A stretch of 64,000 nucleotides of DNA from Helicobacter canis. Its GTDB lineage: Bacteria; Campylobacterota; Campylobacteria; Campylobacterales; Helicobacteraceae. The DNA is taken from positions 91,058 through 155,057 of the forward strand of contig NZ_VXKE01000006.1 of the NCBI RefSeq assembly GCF_008693005.1, given 5' to 3'. Both the position numbers and the translations under genes were made by a program. The notes beneath the pieces were generated by a model, which was not told where the DNA came from, searched no databases, and was given only the letters and a program-made list of their open reading frames with translations. Position 1 is the first letter of the stretch, and each line of letters opens with the position of its first letter. Below, one piece after another: positions 25,771-35,522 of this stretch.

Positions 25771-28734
25771 CTACGCACCATCGCTGCTCACGCTACCTTT
25801 GCGCAGGGAGTTCCCCACAACAAGCAGCGACGATAGACTCATACTAAGTGCCGCCACTAGCGGTATCACAAACCCACATAAAGCCAGCGGGATTAGCAGG
25901 GCGTTGTAGGCTAGACTTATGGCTAGGTTTTGATAAATCCTAGCATAAGTCTCCCTAGCGATACCAAAGCCTGCTTGCAAGCTAGCTAGACTATCATCTA
26001 GCACGATCACATCACTTTGAGCGATGGCTATATCACTCCCAGCCCCCATAGAGATCCCCACATCAGCGTTTTTGAGCGCGACGATGTCATTAAGCCCATC
26101 GCCTATCATCACTACACTAGGATCTTCGCGCCAGAGCCCCTTGCCCCTAGGCGTGCTTAAGGCTTCTTGCAAATCCTGTATATATTGCGCCTTTTGCGCT
26201 GGGAGCAAGCCACTATGAAACTCCCTAATCCCAAGCGATCTCGCCACAGACTCTACCGCGCCAGCTCTATCACCACTAAGCAGCACGACTTGCTTGCCAT
26301 TGCTTTGTAGATATGCTACAAGCTCTTTCGCCCCATCTTTTGGCTCATCGCTGATGTAGCAAATAAGCTTAAGTGAGCCATCTATAGCATAGCCAAACAC
26401 GCTCATAGCGTTTAAGGGCGTTGGCTTTTGCGCGCTTTTGCGGGAGTCTGCGGCGTGGGCTTGCTCATTACCGACAAGGTAAATCCCTTCGCCCACGCCT
26501 TGACAACCCACAAAATCATCGCAAAATCCTACCGCCTGCGAGTCGCTTACACTTGGAGCGTTTTTGTCAAAACTCCTAGAATCTTGTGCTAGCTCGTTTA
26601 GAGTTGGGGCGTTGTTTCTGTCATTGCGAGCGAGCGCGGTAGCGGTTGCGTGGCAATCTACACCAGAATCTACTTTTTTGCTTTTTTGTGCGTTATGCGT
26701 GGATTGCCACGCCACTGCTTCCGTAGTATTTCGCAATGACGGAGAGCTAGAATCTAAAAAGTTAGATTCTAGCTCGGTTTGGTTTTTGCTTTTAGTTTGT
26801 TTTTCTTCAAAGATTCTAGGAATTGCGGTATTGCTTTCGTAGTTTTTAGCAAATTTTGTGGCAGAGCTAGACTTGTGGTCTGCGGTTGCCCCAAAATTTG
26901 CTAAATCTGCGGAATGACTACCCAACGCCGAATCTCTCACGCCACTATCTAGCAAAAACTCTACACTCCCTCCCACTACCTCCACCCCTCCACATCTCGC
27001 CCTTATCCCCCTAGAATCCACCTGCACCACCGCGCCTAGCTCCACTGCTCCGCTTGGGTGGAAGCACTCTGCCACAGCCATTGATATGGGGTGGGAAGAG
27101 AGCCGCACAAAATGCGCTAGCACATTTTCATCAAACTCCCCAAATCGCTCCATATACTGCACCTTTGGGCTGCCCTTTGTGAGCGTGCCGGTTTTGTCAA
27201 AGACCACCGACTTTGCGCGCGCTAGCACTTCTAAAAACCGCGCTTCTTTAAACACCAGCCCAGCCCTATACGCGCGCGAGATCCCCACCACACTAGCAAT
27301 AGGCGTAGCAAGAGCTAGCGCGCAGGGACAAGCGATCACAATCACAGATATAGTGATAATAAGTGCTTGATCAAACCCAGAATCCACCCACCAATACACA
27401 AACCCACCTAGCGCGATGAAAAGCACAAAGCGAGAAAAATACTTCGCCAAGCTATTGGCTAGATTCTGTATCCTAGGGGCAGAGCTTAGGCTCTCTTCTA
27501 GCAGGGTGATAATCTTACTCATCGTAGAATCCACATACCGCTTACGCACTTCATACACAAGCGACTTTTCTAGCACAATGCTCCCAGATAGCACTTCTTC
27601 TCCACTTTTCTTGCCTACGGGCAAGCTTTCCCCTGAGAGCGAGCGCATATCTAGCAAGGTATCACTGCAAGCCACCCCATCACAAGGGAGCATTTCTCCC
27701 ACAGCAATATGCACCCGCTCACCTATGCGCAAGTCTTTCACATCGCAGGTTTGCAAGCTCCCAGCGCGCTCGACTCTAACCATACTTGGTAGGATAGTAT
27801 GCAGCTTATCAAGGCTATCGCCAGCAGCGCGCCTTGCACGCATTTCCAAAAACTTCCCACTAAAGACAAAGAGAATAATCATCGCCACCGATTCAAAGTA
27901 GCTCTCCCCACTGCGCGTAATACTCGCATAAATTGAGTAGATAAATGTCAAGCTCGCCCCAAAGGCGACCAAAAAGTCCATACCGATATAGCCCTGCCTA
28001 AGCCCATAATACGCCCCGGAGAAAAACACCCTCCCTGTATAAAACAGCACCGGAGTAGCAAGCAAGCAAGCGATGAGATTTAGCACATCTTTCATCAAGG
28101 GCTGCATACCATAGAAATACCCCACATACTGCGCGATAGCCACCATCATAATGCTCATCGTGCAAAACACCCCCACCACAAAGGAGATAAAAAAGCTCCT
28201 TTGTGTTTGCGCTAGCTGCTCTTCTTGCACTTTTGGGTCATAAATGTGGGCGATATAGCCGATAGATTCTATAAGCTCAAAAATCCTAGATAAGCTAATT
28301 TGCGCGCTATCAAAGAGAATTTTTGCTTTGTTGTTTGTGTAGTTGATAGAAGCCTTTTTAATACCCTTTTGCATACTTAGGATATGCTCATTAAGCCATA
28401 TACACGCCGCGCAGTGAATGCCCCCTATCACAAGGCTTACTTCATTAAGCTCTCCCATTTTTGCTGTGTGCTGCTGCAAAAAGCTAGGCTCATCAAGGTA
28501 GCTAAAATCTACGCGCCTTTGCTCTAGGGGGGTTAGCGTTACTTCACCTAATCGCTCATAGAACCCGCCAAAGCCACTTTGGTGCAAAAGCTTATACACG
28601 CTCTCACAGCCATTGCAGCAGAAATACACATCATTGCCACTAGAATCTTTGCTATGTGAGAGCTTAGAGAGTGGGAAGCTACGCTGACAATGCGAGCATT
28701 TACAAGAAGTGCTAGCTTGAGCGAAGTCTTGCAA
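25771..28734 (-). CDS. ccoI: Copper-transporting P1B-type ATPase (CcoI/FixI type) with a repeat insertion
   Basis: A 987-aa P-type ATPase, probably delivering copper for cbb3 oxidase assembly. An N-terminal CxxC zinc-ribbon-like region (CKCSHCQR, FCCNGCES) precedes the metal-binding domain with HCAACIW near residue 110. Membrane helices include the CPCALALATP motif (about 472). DKTGTLTKG holds the phosphorylated Asp (about 513), and the C-terminal part has GDGLNDIVALK (about 878). The phosphatase motif reads SGES instead of TGES. Residues about 598-775 in the nucleotide-binding domain are repeat-encoded; without them the length is about 810, normal for CcoI. The likely start is TTG at 28734; no ATG fits. 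Confidence 0.85.
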   Translation of the reverse strand: MQDFAQASTSCKCSHCQRSFPLSKLSHSKDSSGNDVYFCCNGCESVYKLLHQSGFGGFYERLGEVTLTPLEQRRVDFSYLDEPSFLQQHTAKMGELNEVSLVIGGIHCAACIWLNEHILSMQKGIKKASINYTNNKAKILFDSAQISLSRIFELIESIGYIAHIYDPKVQEEQLAQTQRSFFISFVVGVFCTMSIMMVAIAQYVGYFYGMQPLMKDVLNLIACLLATPVLFYTGRVFFSGAYYGLRQGYIGMDFLVAFGASLTFIYSIYASITRSGESYFESVAMIILFVFSGKFLEMRARRAAGDSLDKLHTILPSMVRVERAGSLQTCDVKDLRIGERVHIAVGEMLPCDGVACSDTLLDMRSLSGESLPVGKKSGEEVLSGSIVLEKSLVYEVRKRYVDSTMSKIITLLEESLSSAPRIQNLANSLAKYFSRFVLFIALGGFVYWWVDSGFDQALIITISVIVIACPCALALATPIASVVGISRAYRAGLVFKEARFLEVLARAKSVVFDKTGTLTKGSPKVQYMERFGEFDENVLAHFVRLSSHPISMAVAECFHPSGAVELGAVVQVDSRGIRARCGGVEVVGGSVEFLLDSGVRDSALGSHSADLANFGATADHKSSSATKFAKNYESNTAIPRIFEEKQTKSKNQTELESNFLDSSSPSLRNTTEAVAWQSTHNAQKSKKVDSGVDCHATATALARNDRNNAPTLNELAQDSRSFDKNAPSVSDSQAVGFCDDFVGCQGVGEGIYLVGNEQAHAADSRKSAQKPTPLNAMSVFGYAIDGSLKLICYISDEPKDGAKELVAYLQSNGKQVVLLSGDRAGAVESVARSLGIREFHSGLLPAQKAQYIQDLQEALSTPRGKGLWREDPSVVMIGDGLNDIVALKNADVGISMGAGSDIAIAQSDVIVLDDSLASLQAGFGIARETYARIYQNLAISLAYNALLIPLALCGFVIPLVAALSMSLSSLLVVGNSLRKGSVSSDGA
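26410..26940 (-). repeat. Composite repeat cassette inserted in frame in the copper ATPase
   Basis: About 530 bp, stop-free in the ATPase frame. Modules read GEGIYLVGNEQA, family A palindromes at 26619-26661 and 26701-26742 (ATALARNDRNN, TTEAVAWQST) and a family C variant (NTAIPRIFEEKQ). It lies between EFLLDSGV and PLNAMSVFGYAIDGS of the nucleotide-binding domain. Confidence 0.85.
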
Positions 28735-28735
28735 G

Positions 28736-29392
28736 CTATACCACCATCAATGCTAGCAGGGCGCACTCGCACAAAGTCGCCTTGGTGCTAGGTGGGGTTG
28801 CGCCCTTTGTGCCACCAAAGCTTGTGTGCCTTGCCCCTGTGTGCTTATCATCGCGCCTAGAAGCTAGGATAAAGGATAGGAAAAACCCAAGCATACCTCC
28901 GCAAATCACTTGCGTGATCGTGTGTCTTTGAGCGTGGATTCTAGAGATCCCAACCACACTTGCAATCGCTAAGGCTGGCAGCCCCAAGCGCAGCCCATAA
29001 CGCTTCTGCAAAAACCCTACCGCCGCAAAGGCTGAAGCCGTATGCCCACTAGGGAAGCCCTCGAAATTCTCTCCATCTGGGCGTTTGGATAGGCTTTGGA
29101 TTTTAGGACTTAGGGGTGCGCTATAATGCAAGGCATATTTAATCGCATAGGTGCTAGCCACCACTGCTACATAGCCTACAGCCTGCTGCCTAGCCCCCAC
29201 AAAATCGCGTAAAAAAATCGCATAAGCAAGGCTTGCTGCCGGCAAGAACTGCGCCACATCGCCAAACTCACGCAAACTAATAGAGCGCACAGAGTCTATA
29301 AAAATATCTTGCTTCTCCTGTGTCTGCTCTACTTGGCTAGCCACTAGGCTGGCTACTAGCACGCTTAGAAGCAATAATGCCCTTATATACAT
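28736..29392 (-). CDS. PAP2-family phosphatase with signal peptide
   Basis: A 218-aa membrane phosphatase, possibly of the lipid A or phosphatidylglycerophosphate type. A signal or anchor (MYIRALLLLSVLVASLVAS) is followed by PAP2 motif 1 (KIQSLSKRPDGENFEG), motif 2 FPSGHT and motif 3 SRIHAQRHTITQ. Motif 3 has Gln where Asp is classical, as in the other PAP2 protein of this window. AAGGA five bases before the ATG at 29392 decides the start; an earlier ATG overlaps the oxidoreductase. It ends one base before the ATPase start, in the same operon. Confidence 0.82.
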   Translation of the reverse strand: MYIRALLLLSVLVASLVASQVEQTQEKQDIFIDSVRSISLREFGDVAQFLPAASLAYAIFLRDFVGARQQAVGYVAVVASTYAIKYALHYSAPLSPKIQSLSKRPDGENFEGFPSGHTASAFAAVGFLQKRYGLRLGLPALAIASVVGISRIHAQRHTITQVICGGMLGFFLSFILASRRDDKHTGARHTSFGGTKGATPPSTKATLCECALLALMVV

Positions 29393-29453
29393 ACAAATCC
29401 TTAGGGGTAAATTTGGCGCATTGTAGCGCATATCAAGGGACTTGCGCAATCTC

Positions 29454-31145
29454 TTAGCGCAAAGTGGCTGCATCGATTTGCTCTAGGATTTGGACCACGC
29501 GCAAAGTGTGCTGCGCTAATTCTGGGCATATTTGCCCCTGCGTGATCTGGGCATAAAAATGCGCGATTGAAGAGATGAGTGGCGGAGTTGCGGGCAGTTC
29601 AGCTTGGCTAGAGAATTGAGCTTTGCTGGTTTTTGGCGTTGTCTTGTCGCTGGAGGATTCGGCTTTGCGCGATAAATCGGCGATTCTGCACGATTGTCTG
29701 CGGTCATTACCGCTAAGGTAACTCCCTTGCCAATCGCTTGAAAGCCCCGATTTCTCATCGCAATTCCTAGAATCCTTTGCGGAGTTGGCTAGAGTTTTTA
29801 CTTCACTCCTAGAATCCACTTTTTCACCAATCGCGCTTCTTCTGTCATTGCGAGCGGATTGAAAATCCGCGCGGCAATCTACACTAGAATCTACTTTTTG
29901 CGCGGTATGGCTAGATTCTAGCTTTGTTTGGGATAAAGTCCTTTCAAGGGGGGACGGGGGGGCTTGAATTGGCAAGCTCGACTCCCTTATCCCCCCCTCT
30001 TTTTTCACTCCTTTTGCCCCCAAGCCAAGGGCGACGCTTTCAAGGTTGCACGCTTTGCGTGCGCCATTGATTTGATTGGATTCTGTTTGCGCAGAATTGG
30101 ATTGCCACGCCGATGAATCGGCTCGCAATGACGGAGAGCTAGAATCTAAAAAGTTAGATTCTAGCTCGGTTTGGGTTTCACACTCAGCTCCTTTTTCTTC
30201 TTCAAGGATTCTAGGAATTGCGGTGGGGCTGTGGGAGCTTTGCGGATTTTTGGGAAGGTTAGCGACCTTGGCGGTCGTGCCTTTCACAAAATTTTCAATC
30301 TTGTCAAATTGCTCACCCAAGACCGAATCCACGGAAAATAAGGTAAGCTTATTTTCTGCCACCTCATCATACACCCCCACCCCCCTTGTCCCCACAATCA
30401 CCATCTCGCGCACCTTTTTAGGAGAGAGCCACGAAGTATGGATAGAGATATGTGGCTCTCCAGCACCGCTAAACCCTATATCCGCTAAAGCGAGATAGCC
30501 ACTTACATCAACAAGCTTTACACAAGGCTTCATCTGCTCTAGCACGCTAGAACCTAGCACATACGCTAAAATCGCCACATCGTGCAAGGCAAGATCCCAC
30601 ACCACGCTCACTTCTTTTTGAAATCGCCCAAGACTTGCGCGCCTTGCGTGGATAGAGTGGATCTGCCCAAACTCTTGGATATGCGCCCTTAGCCACTGCA
30701 CCGCTGGCGCATACAAAAAGATATGATCACAATGTAGCACCACGCCCTGCTTGCTGGCTAGCTCATAGAGCAGCGCGCACTCTTTAGAGCTTAGTGCTAA
30801 AGGCTTTTCGACAAAGATATGCTTCTTAGATTCTAGGGCGGCTTTAGCTAGGGGGAAGTGGCTAGCAGGTGGGGTGATGAGAAAGATGGCTTCTATCTGC
30901 TTATCTGCCAGCAAGGCTTCATAGCTAGGATAGATATGTAAATGCGGGTAAGCTTGGCGCGCTTTTTGCGCATTATCTAGGCTGCTATCATACACGCCTA
31001 TAAGCGTAAAATCTGCCCTTTGTAGCAGCCTTGTGCCATAAGGCTCTAGCACGCCTAAATCCCGCGACTCTTGCGCACTTGGCTCGCACATTGCACTTAG
31101 CACCTTCTCCCCCCAATATCCACACCCCACAAGCGCGCATTTCAT
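29454..31145 (-). CDS. Gfo/Idh/MocA-family oxidoreductase with a large repeat insertion
   Basis: An NAD(P)-dependent dehydrogenase of sugars or sugar-like compounds. The Rossmann start is KCALVGCGYWGEKVL. The EKPLALS motif with the catalytic lysine lies near residue 115, and the alpha/beta domain has VWDLALHDVAILAYVLG. Residues about 270-517 are translated repeats (VKGTTAKVANLPKNPQSSH, ADFQSARNDRR, GSYLSGNDRR). The gene's own C-terminus resumes at LISSIAHFYAQITQG. Without the insert it would be about 316 aa, the normal size. The substrate is unknown. Confidence 0.8.
   Translation of the reverse strand: MKCALVGCGYWGEKVLSAMCEPSAQESRDLGVLEPYGTRLLQRADFTLIGVYDSSLDNAQKARQAYPHLHIYPSYEALLADKQIEAIFLITPPASHFPLAKAALESKKHIFVEKPLALSSKECALLYELASKQGVVLHCDHIFLYAPAVQWLRAHIQEFGQIHSIHARRASLGRFQKEVSVVWDLALHDVAILAYVLGSSVLEQMKPCVKLVDVSGYLALADIGFSGAGEPHISIHTSWLSPKKVREMVIVGTRGVGVYDEVAENKLTLFSVDSVLGEQFDKIENFVKGTTAKVANLPKNPQSSHSPTAIPRILEEEKGAECETQTELESNFLDSSSPSLRADSSAWQSNSAQTESNQINGARKACNLESVALGLGAKGVKKEGGIRESSLPIQAPPSPLERTLSQTKLESSHTAQKVDSSVDCRADFQSARNDRRSAIGEKVDSRSEVKTLANSAKDSRNCDEKSGLSSDWQGSYLSGNDRRQSCRIADLSRKAESSSDKTTPKTSKAQFSSQAELPATPPLISSIAHFYAQITQGQICPELAQHTLRVVQILEQIDAATLR
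29595..30335 (-). repeat. Largest composite repeat cassette, inside the Gfo/Idh gene
   Basis: About 740 bp open in frame. It holds family B at 29659-29770, family A at 29843-29881 and 30099-30133, and family C at 30205-30335. A small segment with G6, G7 and C7 runs lies around 29948-29997. Module order and orientation match the frames used in other genes. Confidence 0.85.
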
Positions 31146-31147
31146 CG

Positions 31148-32575
31148 CTATAAGCCTAGATCCCTAACCACACTGCCTAAAAGCATTGTGTCTTTAGTCT
31201 GCGTGATTTGCACTTCATAGAGCCCGGGAGCAAGCGTGCTAGAATCCACAGAGCTAGAATCTAGGCTAGATTCTAGCGCGATCTCATTGATCAATATCTC
31301 ACCATCAATTTCTAACCCCCATCTGCGATCCCTAGCACTATAAAAATACTCACTTATGGCACTTTTAGATTCTATAAATGCCTGCACTCTCGCACCTTGC
31401 AAGGCTTTAGCGCGCTCTTTTGCCTGCTTGGCTAAAAGCTTTTGCAAGATAGTGAGCCTAGCGTTGGCTATTTTAGCAGGGACTGCGCCACTCATTGTGT
31501 GTGCTAGCGTGCCTTCTTCACTAGAGAAAGCAAAGAGATTGACACGATCAAACACCCCTTGCGCTAGAAACTCGCGCAGCTGCTCAAACTCGCTCTCACT
31601 CTCGCCCGGATGCCCTATGATAAAGGTGCTACGCAAAAACGCATTTGGCGCGGCTTTCATAAGCTTTAGCAGCTCTAAGACTTGCGCGGCTGTGTGGTTG
31701 CGGCGCATTCGTTTAAGCATAGGATCTGCGATATGCTGCATAGGCATATCAAAGTAGTTTTGCACGATGGGTGAGTCAATCATCGCTTCGATGAGCTTGG
31801 GGCTTGTGGTAGTTGGGTAGAGGTAGTGGATTCTAGCGTTTTTGGCTAGATTTTGAGAATCTAGGGCTTTTATGAGCTGGATTAGCCCATCTGCTTGCCC
31901 TTGATCGCGCAGGTAGGAGCTAGAATCTTGGGCGATGAAGCTAAAATCTACAAAGCCTTCTTTAGAGAGATTTTCTACCTCTTGCAAGATAGATTCTATG
32001 CTTCGTGATTGTAGCTTGCCCTTAAAGCTTGGGATCGCGCAAAAGGAGCAGCACTGGTTGCAGCCCTCTGCTAGCTTGATATAGGCGTGTAGGCGTGAGT
32101 TTGCGATGACTCGCTTATGCTTCTCATCTGCTAAAAAGACCTTATCGCTGCTGGATAGAATCTTAGATTCTAGGGGTGCAAGCTTAGGGCTAGGTGGCGC
32201 ACTAGGGGCGGCAAAAAAGCGCGGGAGTGCGAAGCCCTTTTGCTCTAAGAGCACATCAATCTTGGCATAATCACGCACACCGATGATTAGATCTATCTCT
32301 GGGATTTCTTGCTCTAGCTCTTTAGCATATCGCTCGCTTAGGCAGCCGCTTACTACAAGTAGTGCGCCCTTTTTGCGCGCATTTGCCGCTTCTAAAATCG
32401 TTTGGATACTCTCTTGCTTTGCCGCGTGGATAAAGCCACAAGTATTGATGATAATCACATCTGCTTGGGTGATTTCATCACTTATTTCGCACGCGCTAAG
32501 CCGCCCTAGCATAACCTCACTATCGACAAGGTTTTTAGTGCAGCCAAGAGAGATTAAATGCAGTCGTGGTCGCAT
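31148..32575 (-). CDS. rimO: Ribosomal protein S12 methylthiotransferase
   Basis: A radical-SAM enzyme that methylthiolates an aspartate of ribosomal protein S12. The N-terminal cluster domain is LHLISLGCTKNLVDSEVML, and the radical-SAM cluster is CNQCCSFCAIPSFKG near residue 160. It has the family blocks SFIAQDSSSY and FNMQ-like DMPMQHIADPMLKRMRR, and a C-terminal TRAM region. At 475 aa it is about 35 longer than usual, with extra residues around ALESSLDSSSVDSS that are encoded by repeated AGAATC words. It lies 2-3 bp from both neighbours, in an operon. Confidence 0.92.
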   Translation of the reverse strand: MRPRLHLISLGCTKNLVDSEVMLGRLSACEISDEITQADVIIINTCGFIHAAKQESIQTILEAANARKKGALLVVSGCLSERYAKELEQEIPEIDLIIGVRDYAKIDVLLEQKGFALPRFFAAPSAPPSPKLAPLESKILSSSDKVFLADEKHKRVIANSRLHAYIKLAEGCNQCCSFCAIPSFKGKLQSRSIESILQEVENLSKEGFVDFSFIAQDSSSYLRDQGQADGLIQLIKALDSQNLAKNARIHYLYPTTTSPKLIEAMIDSPIVQNYFDMPMQHIADPMLKRMRRNHTAAQVLELLKLMKAAPNAFLRSTFIIGHPGESESEFEQLREFLAQGVFDRVNLFAFSSEEGTLAHTMSGAVPAKIANARLTILQKLLAKQAKERAKALQGARVQAFIESKSAISEYFYSARDRRWGLEIDGEILINEIALESSLDSSSVDSSTLAPGLYEVQITQTKDTMLLGSVVRDLGL

Positions 32576-32577
32576 AG

Positions 32578-33771
32578 CTAGAGTATTTCTTGCTTTTTTA
32601 GCGCGCCAAAAAAGCTCGCATTCCCCGCGCCATCAAAGCTTCGTAGCCCAAGCGTATCCAAGCTTAGCTCTAGCGCGTTTATGGCATAGCTTGCTTCATA
32701 GATGTGGATAAGCCCCATATGATTGATACGGAAAATGCTATCTTTGATATGGTCTTGCCCAGCAGCGACATTGACCCCTAGAGCTTTCATACGCTGGCGG
32801 ATTTTAGCAGAGTCTGCGTGGGCTATGGCACTCATCGCTAGGGCAGGAGATTTGGGGTAGAGAAATAAGCCTAGCGCATTGATCGCTTCTCTTGTAGCTA
32901 GGGCGATGGCTTTGGTGTGGGTATATGCTTTGGCAAAGCCCTGTGCTAGCAGGCTAGAATCTAACTCTTGTGTAAAAGTGGATTCTAGGGCGGAGTCTAA
33001 GTTGGTATTGGCTAGGGCTTGGACTATTTCAAAATACCGCACAAGCCCGCTGATAAGCGTGGTAGGCGCAGTCCAAGCGGTGGTGTTTTTGCGCTGGTTT
33101 TTTAGCTCTGTAAGGAAGCTGAAGTATAGTCCGCCCCTATGCGTGGGGCGAACTTCTAGCACTTCTAATGCTCGTTTTGAAAGCCCGATAATACTCATAC
33201 CCGGTGGCAGCATAAATGCCTTTTGACTCCCGCCAATCAGGACATCAATATGCGTAGTATCAAGTGGCTCAACGCCCATAGCCGTAATGGCATCAGCGAT
33301 AATGATAATATCCTGCCTATATGCTTTCACTTCGCGCGCGATTTGCTCTAAAGGCAGGCGCAAGCCCCCAGCAGACTCACACACCTGCAAAGCTAGGGTA
33401 TCAATGCTAGGGTCGCTCTGCAAAGCTTCTAGCACTTCTTGTGCGCTTATAGGCGTATCCCACTCCTTTACAAGCTCGGTGTGGGGGAGATTGTTTGCTA
33501 ATGCGATCTTCCCCCACCTTTGCCCAAACTTCCCGCAGCTAATGCTAAGTAGCTTGCTGTGGCAAAACTGCAGCACGCTTGCTTCCATAGCTCCTGTGCC
33601 ACTACTTGCTAGTAGAAGCACTTCTTCCATATTGAGCATAGTTTGTAGCCCAAGCCTTGCCTTGGCAAAAATGCTCTCAAACTCTTTGGTGCGGTGGTGG
33701 AGTGTGGGGGTCGCCATCGCTTGGCGGATAGATTCTGGCGTGGGGGTTGGTCCGGGGGTGAAAAGTAGCAT
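32578..33771 (-). CDS. Class V aminotransferase (alanine-glyoxylate/serine-pyruvate type)
   Basis: A 397-aa PLP enzyme with LLFTPGPTPTPESIRQAM at the N-terminus, SSGTGAMEASV for phosphate binding, ADAITAMGVEPLD and the PLP lysine in LIGGSQKAFMLPPG. AAGGA five bases before the ATG at 33771 sets the start; the longer open frame contains promoters. It is adjacent to rimO, an arrangement I recall near H. pylori HP0734-HP0736. The exact amino donor is unknown. Confidence 0.87.
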   Translation of the reverse strand: MLLFTPGPTPTPESIRQAMATPTLHHRTKEFESIFAKARLGLQTMLNMEEVLLLASSGTGAMEASVLQFCHSKLLSISCGKFGQRWGKIALANNLPHTELVKEWDTPISAQEVLEALQSDPSIDTLALQVCESAGGLRLPLEQIAREVKAYRQDIIIIADAITAMGVEPLDTTHIDVLIGGSQKAFMLPPGMSIIGLSKRALEVLEVRPTHRGGLYFSFLTELKNQRKNTTAWTAPTTLISGLVRYFEIVQALANTNLDSALESTFTQELDSSLLAQGFAKAYTHTKAIALATREAINALGLFLYPKSPALAMSAIAHADSAKIRQRMKALGVNVAAGQDHIKDSIFRINHMGLIHIYEASYAINALELSLDTLGLRSFDGAGNASFFGALKKQEIL

Positions 33772-33805
33772 AGCAGTCCTTATCGCGCTAGATTTGTGAA
33801 GGGGG

Positions 33806-33811
33806 ATTATA
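33806..33811 (-). promoter_or_regulatory. -10 box for the aminotransferase-rimO operon
   Basis: TATAAT on the minus strand, 35 bases upstream of the start at 33771, in a divergent promoter region with purH. Confidence 0.6.
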
Positions 33812-33821
33812 TCATTTATTA

Positions 33822-33827
33822 TATAAT
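33822..33827 (+). promoter_or_regulatory. -10 box of purH
   Basis: TATAAT on the plus strand, 78 bases before the purH start and only 10 bp from the divergent -10 box. Confidence 0.55.
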
Positions 33828-33904
33828 GCCAGCCCAGCGTTGCGCTGGCATTGGCTTTGCCATTTATCACACAAAGCCAAATCCCTAGAATCTAAAAGGA
33901 CATT

Positions 33905-35512
33905 ATGATGAAAGCACTCCTTAGCGTAAGCGACAAAACCGGCATTGTAGAGTTTGCTAGAGAGCTTGTGGGGCTTGGGTTTGAGATCCTATCCACAGGT
34001 GGGACGCTTAAAACCCTTCTTGATTCCAATATACAAGCCACAGAAGTAAGCTCCTATACGCAAAGCCCAGAGCTCTTTGATGGCAGGGTCAAAACACTGC
34101 ACCCTAAAATCCACGGCGGCATTTTGCACCGCAGAGATAATGCCAAAGATATAGAGCAAGCAAAAGCCCATAGCATAGAGCCAATCGATCTTGTATGTGT
34201 CAATCTCTATCCATTTTATGAGACAACACAGCGCACTAATGACTTTGATGAAATTATAGAAAATATCGATATAGGTGGTCCTAGTATGGTGCGCGCCGCG
34301 GCAAAGGCATATAAATCTGTGCTAGTCATCACTAACCCTAGCGACTACCCAGCAATCATCAATGCCCTAAAGAATGGGGGAAACACCCTAGAGCTTAGGC
34401 GGCAGATGATGATAAAAGCCTTTAGCCATACAGCCCACTATGATGCGACCATTGCTAATTATATGAATACACGCTTTTGTGAAGGCTTTGGGGAGAGCGT
34501 GTTTATCAGCGGTAAAAGAGTGCTGCAAACGCGCTATGGTGAGAATCCCCACCAAAAAGGCGCGCTCTATGAGTTTGATAGCTTTTATAGCACAAATCTC
34601 CATATCCTAAAGGGTGAGCCAAGCTTTAATAACTTTACAGACATTGCTAGCGCGGTGCGTTTAGCAGCTAGCTTTGGAGACAAAAAGGCAGTAAGTATCA
34701 TCAAGCACGGCAATCCTTGCGGCTTTGCGATGAAAGATAGCCTGCTAGAGTCCTACCAAGCCGCGCTAGCGTGCGATAGCATAAGCGCGTATGGAGGTGT
34801 GGTCGCAGTAAATGGCGTGGTGGATAAGGCATTGGCACAGGAGATGAGCAAGACATTTATCGAAGTGCTAGTGGCAAGTGATATTACCCAAGATGCGCTA
34901 GAGATTTTCGCGCCCAAAAAGAGAATGAAAATCTTCACCCTTCCATACCAAAGCCCGCGCGCAAACCATAGCCAGAATCTAGATTCTAGCTCCTGCGCCA
35001 ATGCGCTAGCAGGATCTATGCCAGCACTAGCCCTACCGCTAGACCCTATGGACTTCAAGCATATTGGCGGGGGGTTTGTCTATCAGCAGAGTGATTACAT
35101 CACAAGTGATGAGGTAGCAAATGCCAAATGCCAAGGCAAGGTTAGGGCAGATTCTAGCACGCTACAAGACTTGCATATCGCATATATCATCGCCGCACTT
35201 ACTAAATCCAACTGCATAGCCTATGTCAAAGATGGCGCGCTGCTTGCCATTGGTATGGGTATGACAAGCAGGGTCGATGCCCAGCGCGCTGCCCTTGCTA
35301 AAGCGCGTGATATGGGGCTTGATACCACAGGGTGTGCTATGGCAAGTGAAGCATTTTTCCCATTCCGTGATAGTGTGGATCTAGCCGCACAAGCAGGTGT
35401 AAGTGCCATAATCCAGCCCGGTGGTAGCCTGCGCGATGAAGAAGTCATAGCTGCGGCAAATGAGCATAATATCGCGCTTTACTTCACCGGCGTGCGACAC
35501 TTTTTGCACTAG
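33905..35512 (+). CDS. purH: Bifunctional AICAR formyltransferase / IMP cyclohydrolase
   Basis: It catalyses the last two steps of IMP synthesis. The N-terminal IMP cyclohydrolase (MGS-like) domain has [23 protein letters not shown] and [14 protein letters not shown]. The AICAR transformylase domain has the catalytic KHGNPCG and the C-terminal [14 protein letters not shown] and [12 protein letters not shown]. At 535 aa it is slightly long because of extra residues around [15 protein letters not shown] (nt 34970-35025), where the AGAATC word is in frame. AAGGA precedes two adjacent ATGs; either may start. Confidence 0.95.
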   Translation: MMKALLSVSDKTGIVEFARELVGLGFEILSTGGTLKTLLDSNIQATEVSSYTQSPELFDGRVKTLHPKIHGGILHRRDNAKDIEQAKAHSIEPIDLVCVNLYPFYETTQRTNDFDEIIENIDIGGPSMVRAAAKAYKSVLVITNPSDYPAIINALKNGGNTLELRRQMMIKAFSHTAHYDATIANYMNTRFCEGFGESVFISGKRVLQTRYGENPHQKGALYEFDSFYSTNLHILKGEPSFNNFTDIASAVRLAASFGDKKAVSIIKHGNPCGFAMKDSLLESYQAALACDSISAYGGVVAVNGVVDKALAQEMSKTFIEVLVASDITQDALEIFAPKKRMKIFTLPYQSPRANHSQNLDSSSCANALAGSMPALALPLDPMDFKHIGGGFVYQQSDYITSDEVANAKCQGKVRADSSTLQDLHIAYIIAALTKSNCIAYVKDGALLAIGMGMTSRVDAQRAALAKARDMGLDTTGCAMASEAFFPFRDSVDLAAQAGVSAIIQPGGSLRDEEVIAAANEHNIALYFTGVRHFLH

Positions 35513-35522
35513 AATCTAGCAA

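Noticed and set aside
29941..29997. G6, G7 and C7 runs inside the Gfo/Idh cassette as further phase switches
   Set aside because: Shorter than the other tracts and the frame is intact; could slip but there is no sign of it.
13074..30133. Repeated sequences as a possible CRISPR array
   Set aside because: Copies are dispersed, on both strands, without regular spacing or unique spacers, and no cas genes are present.
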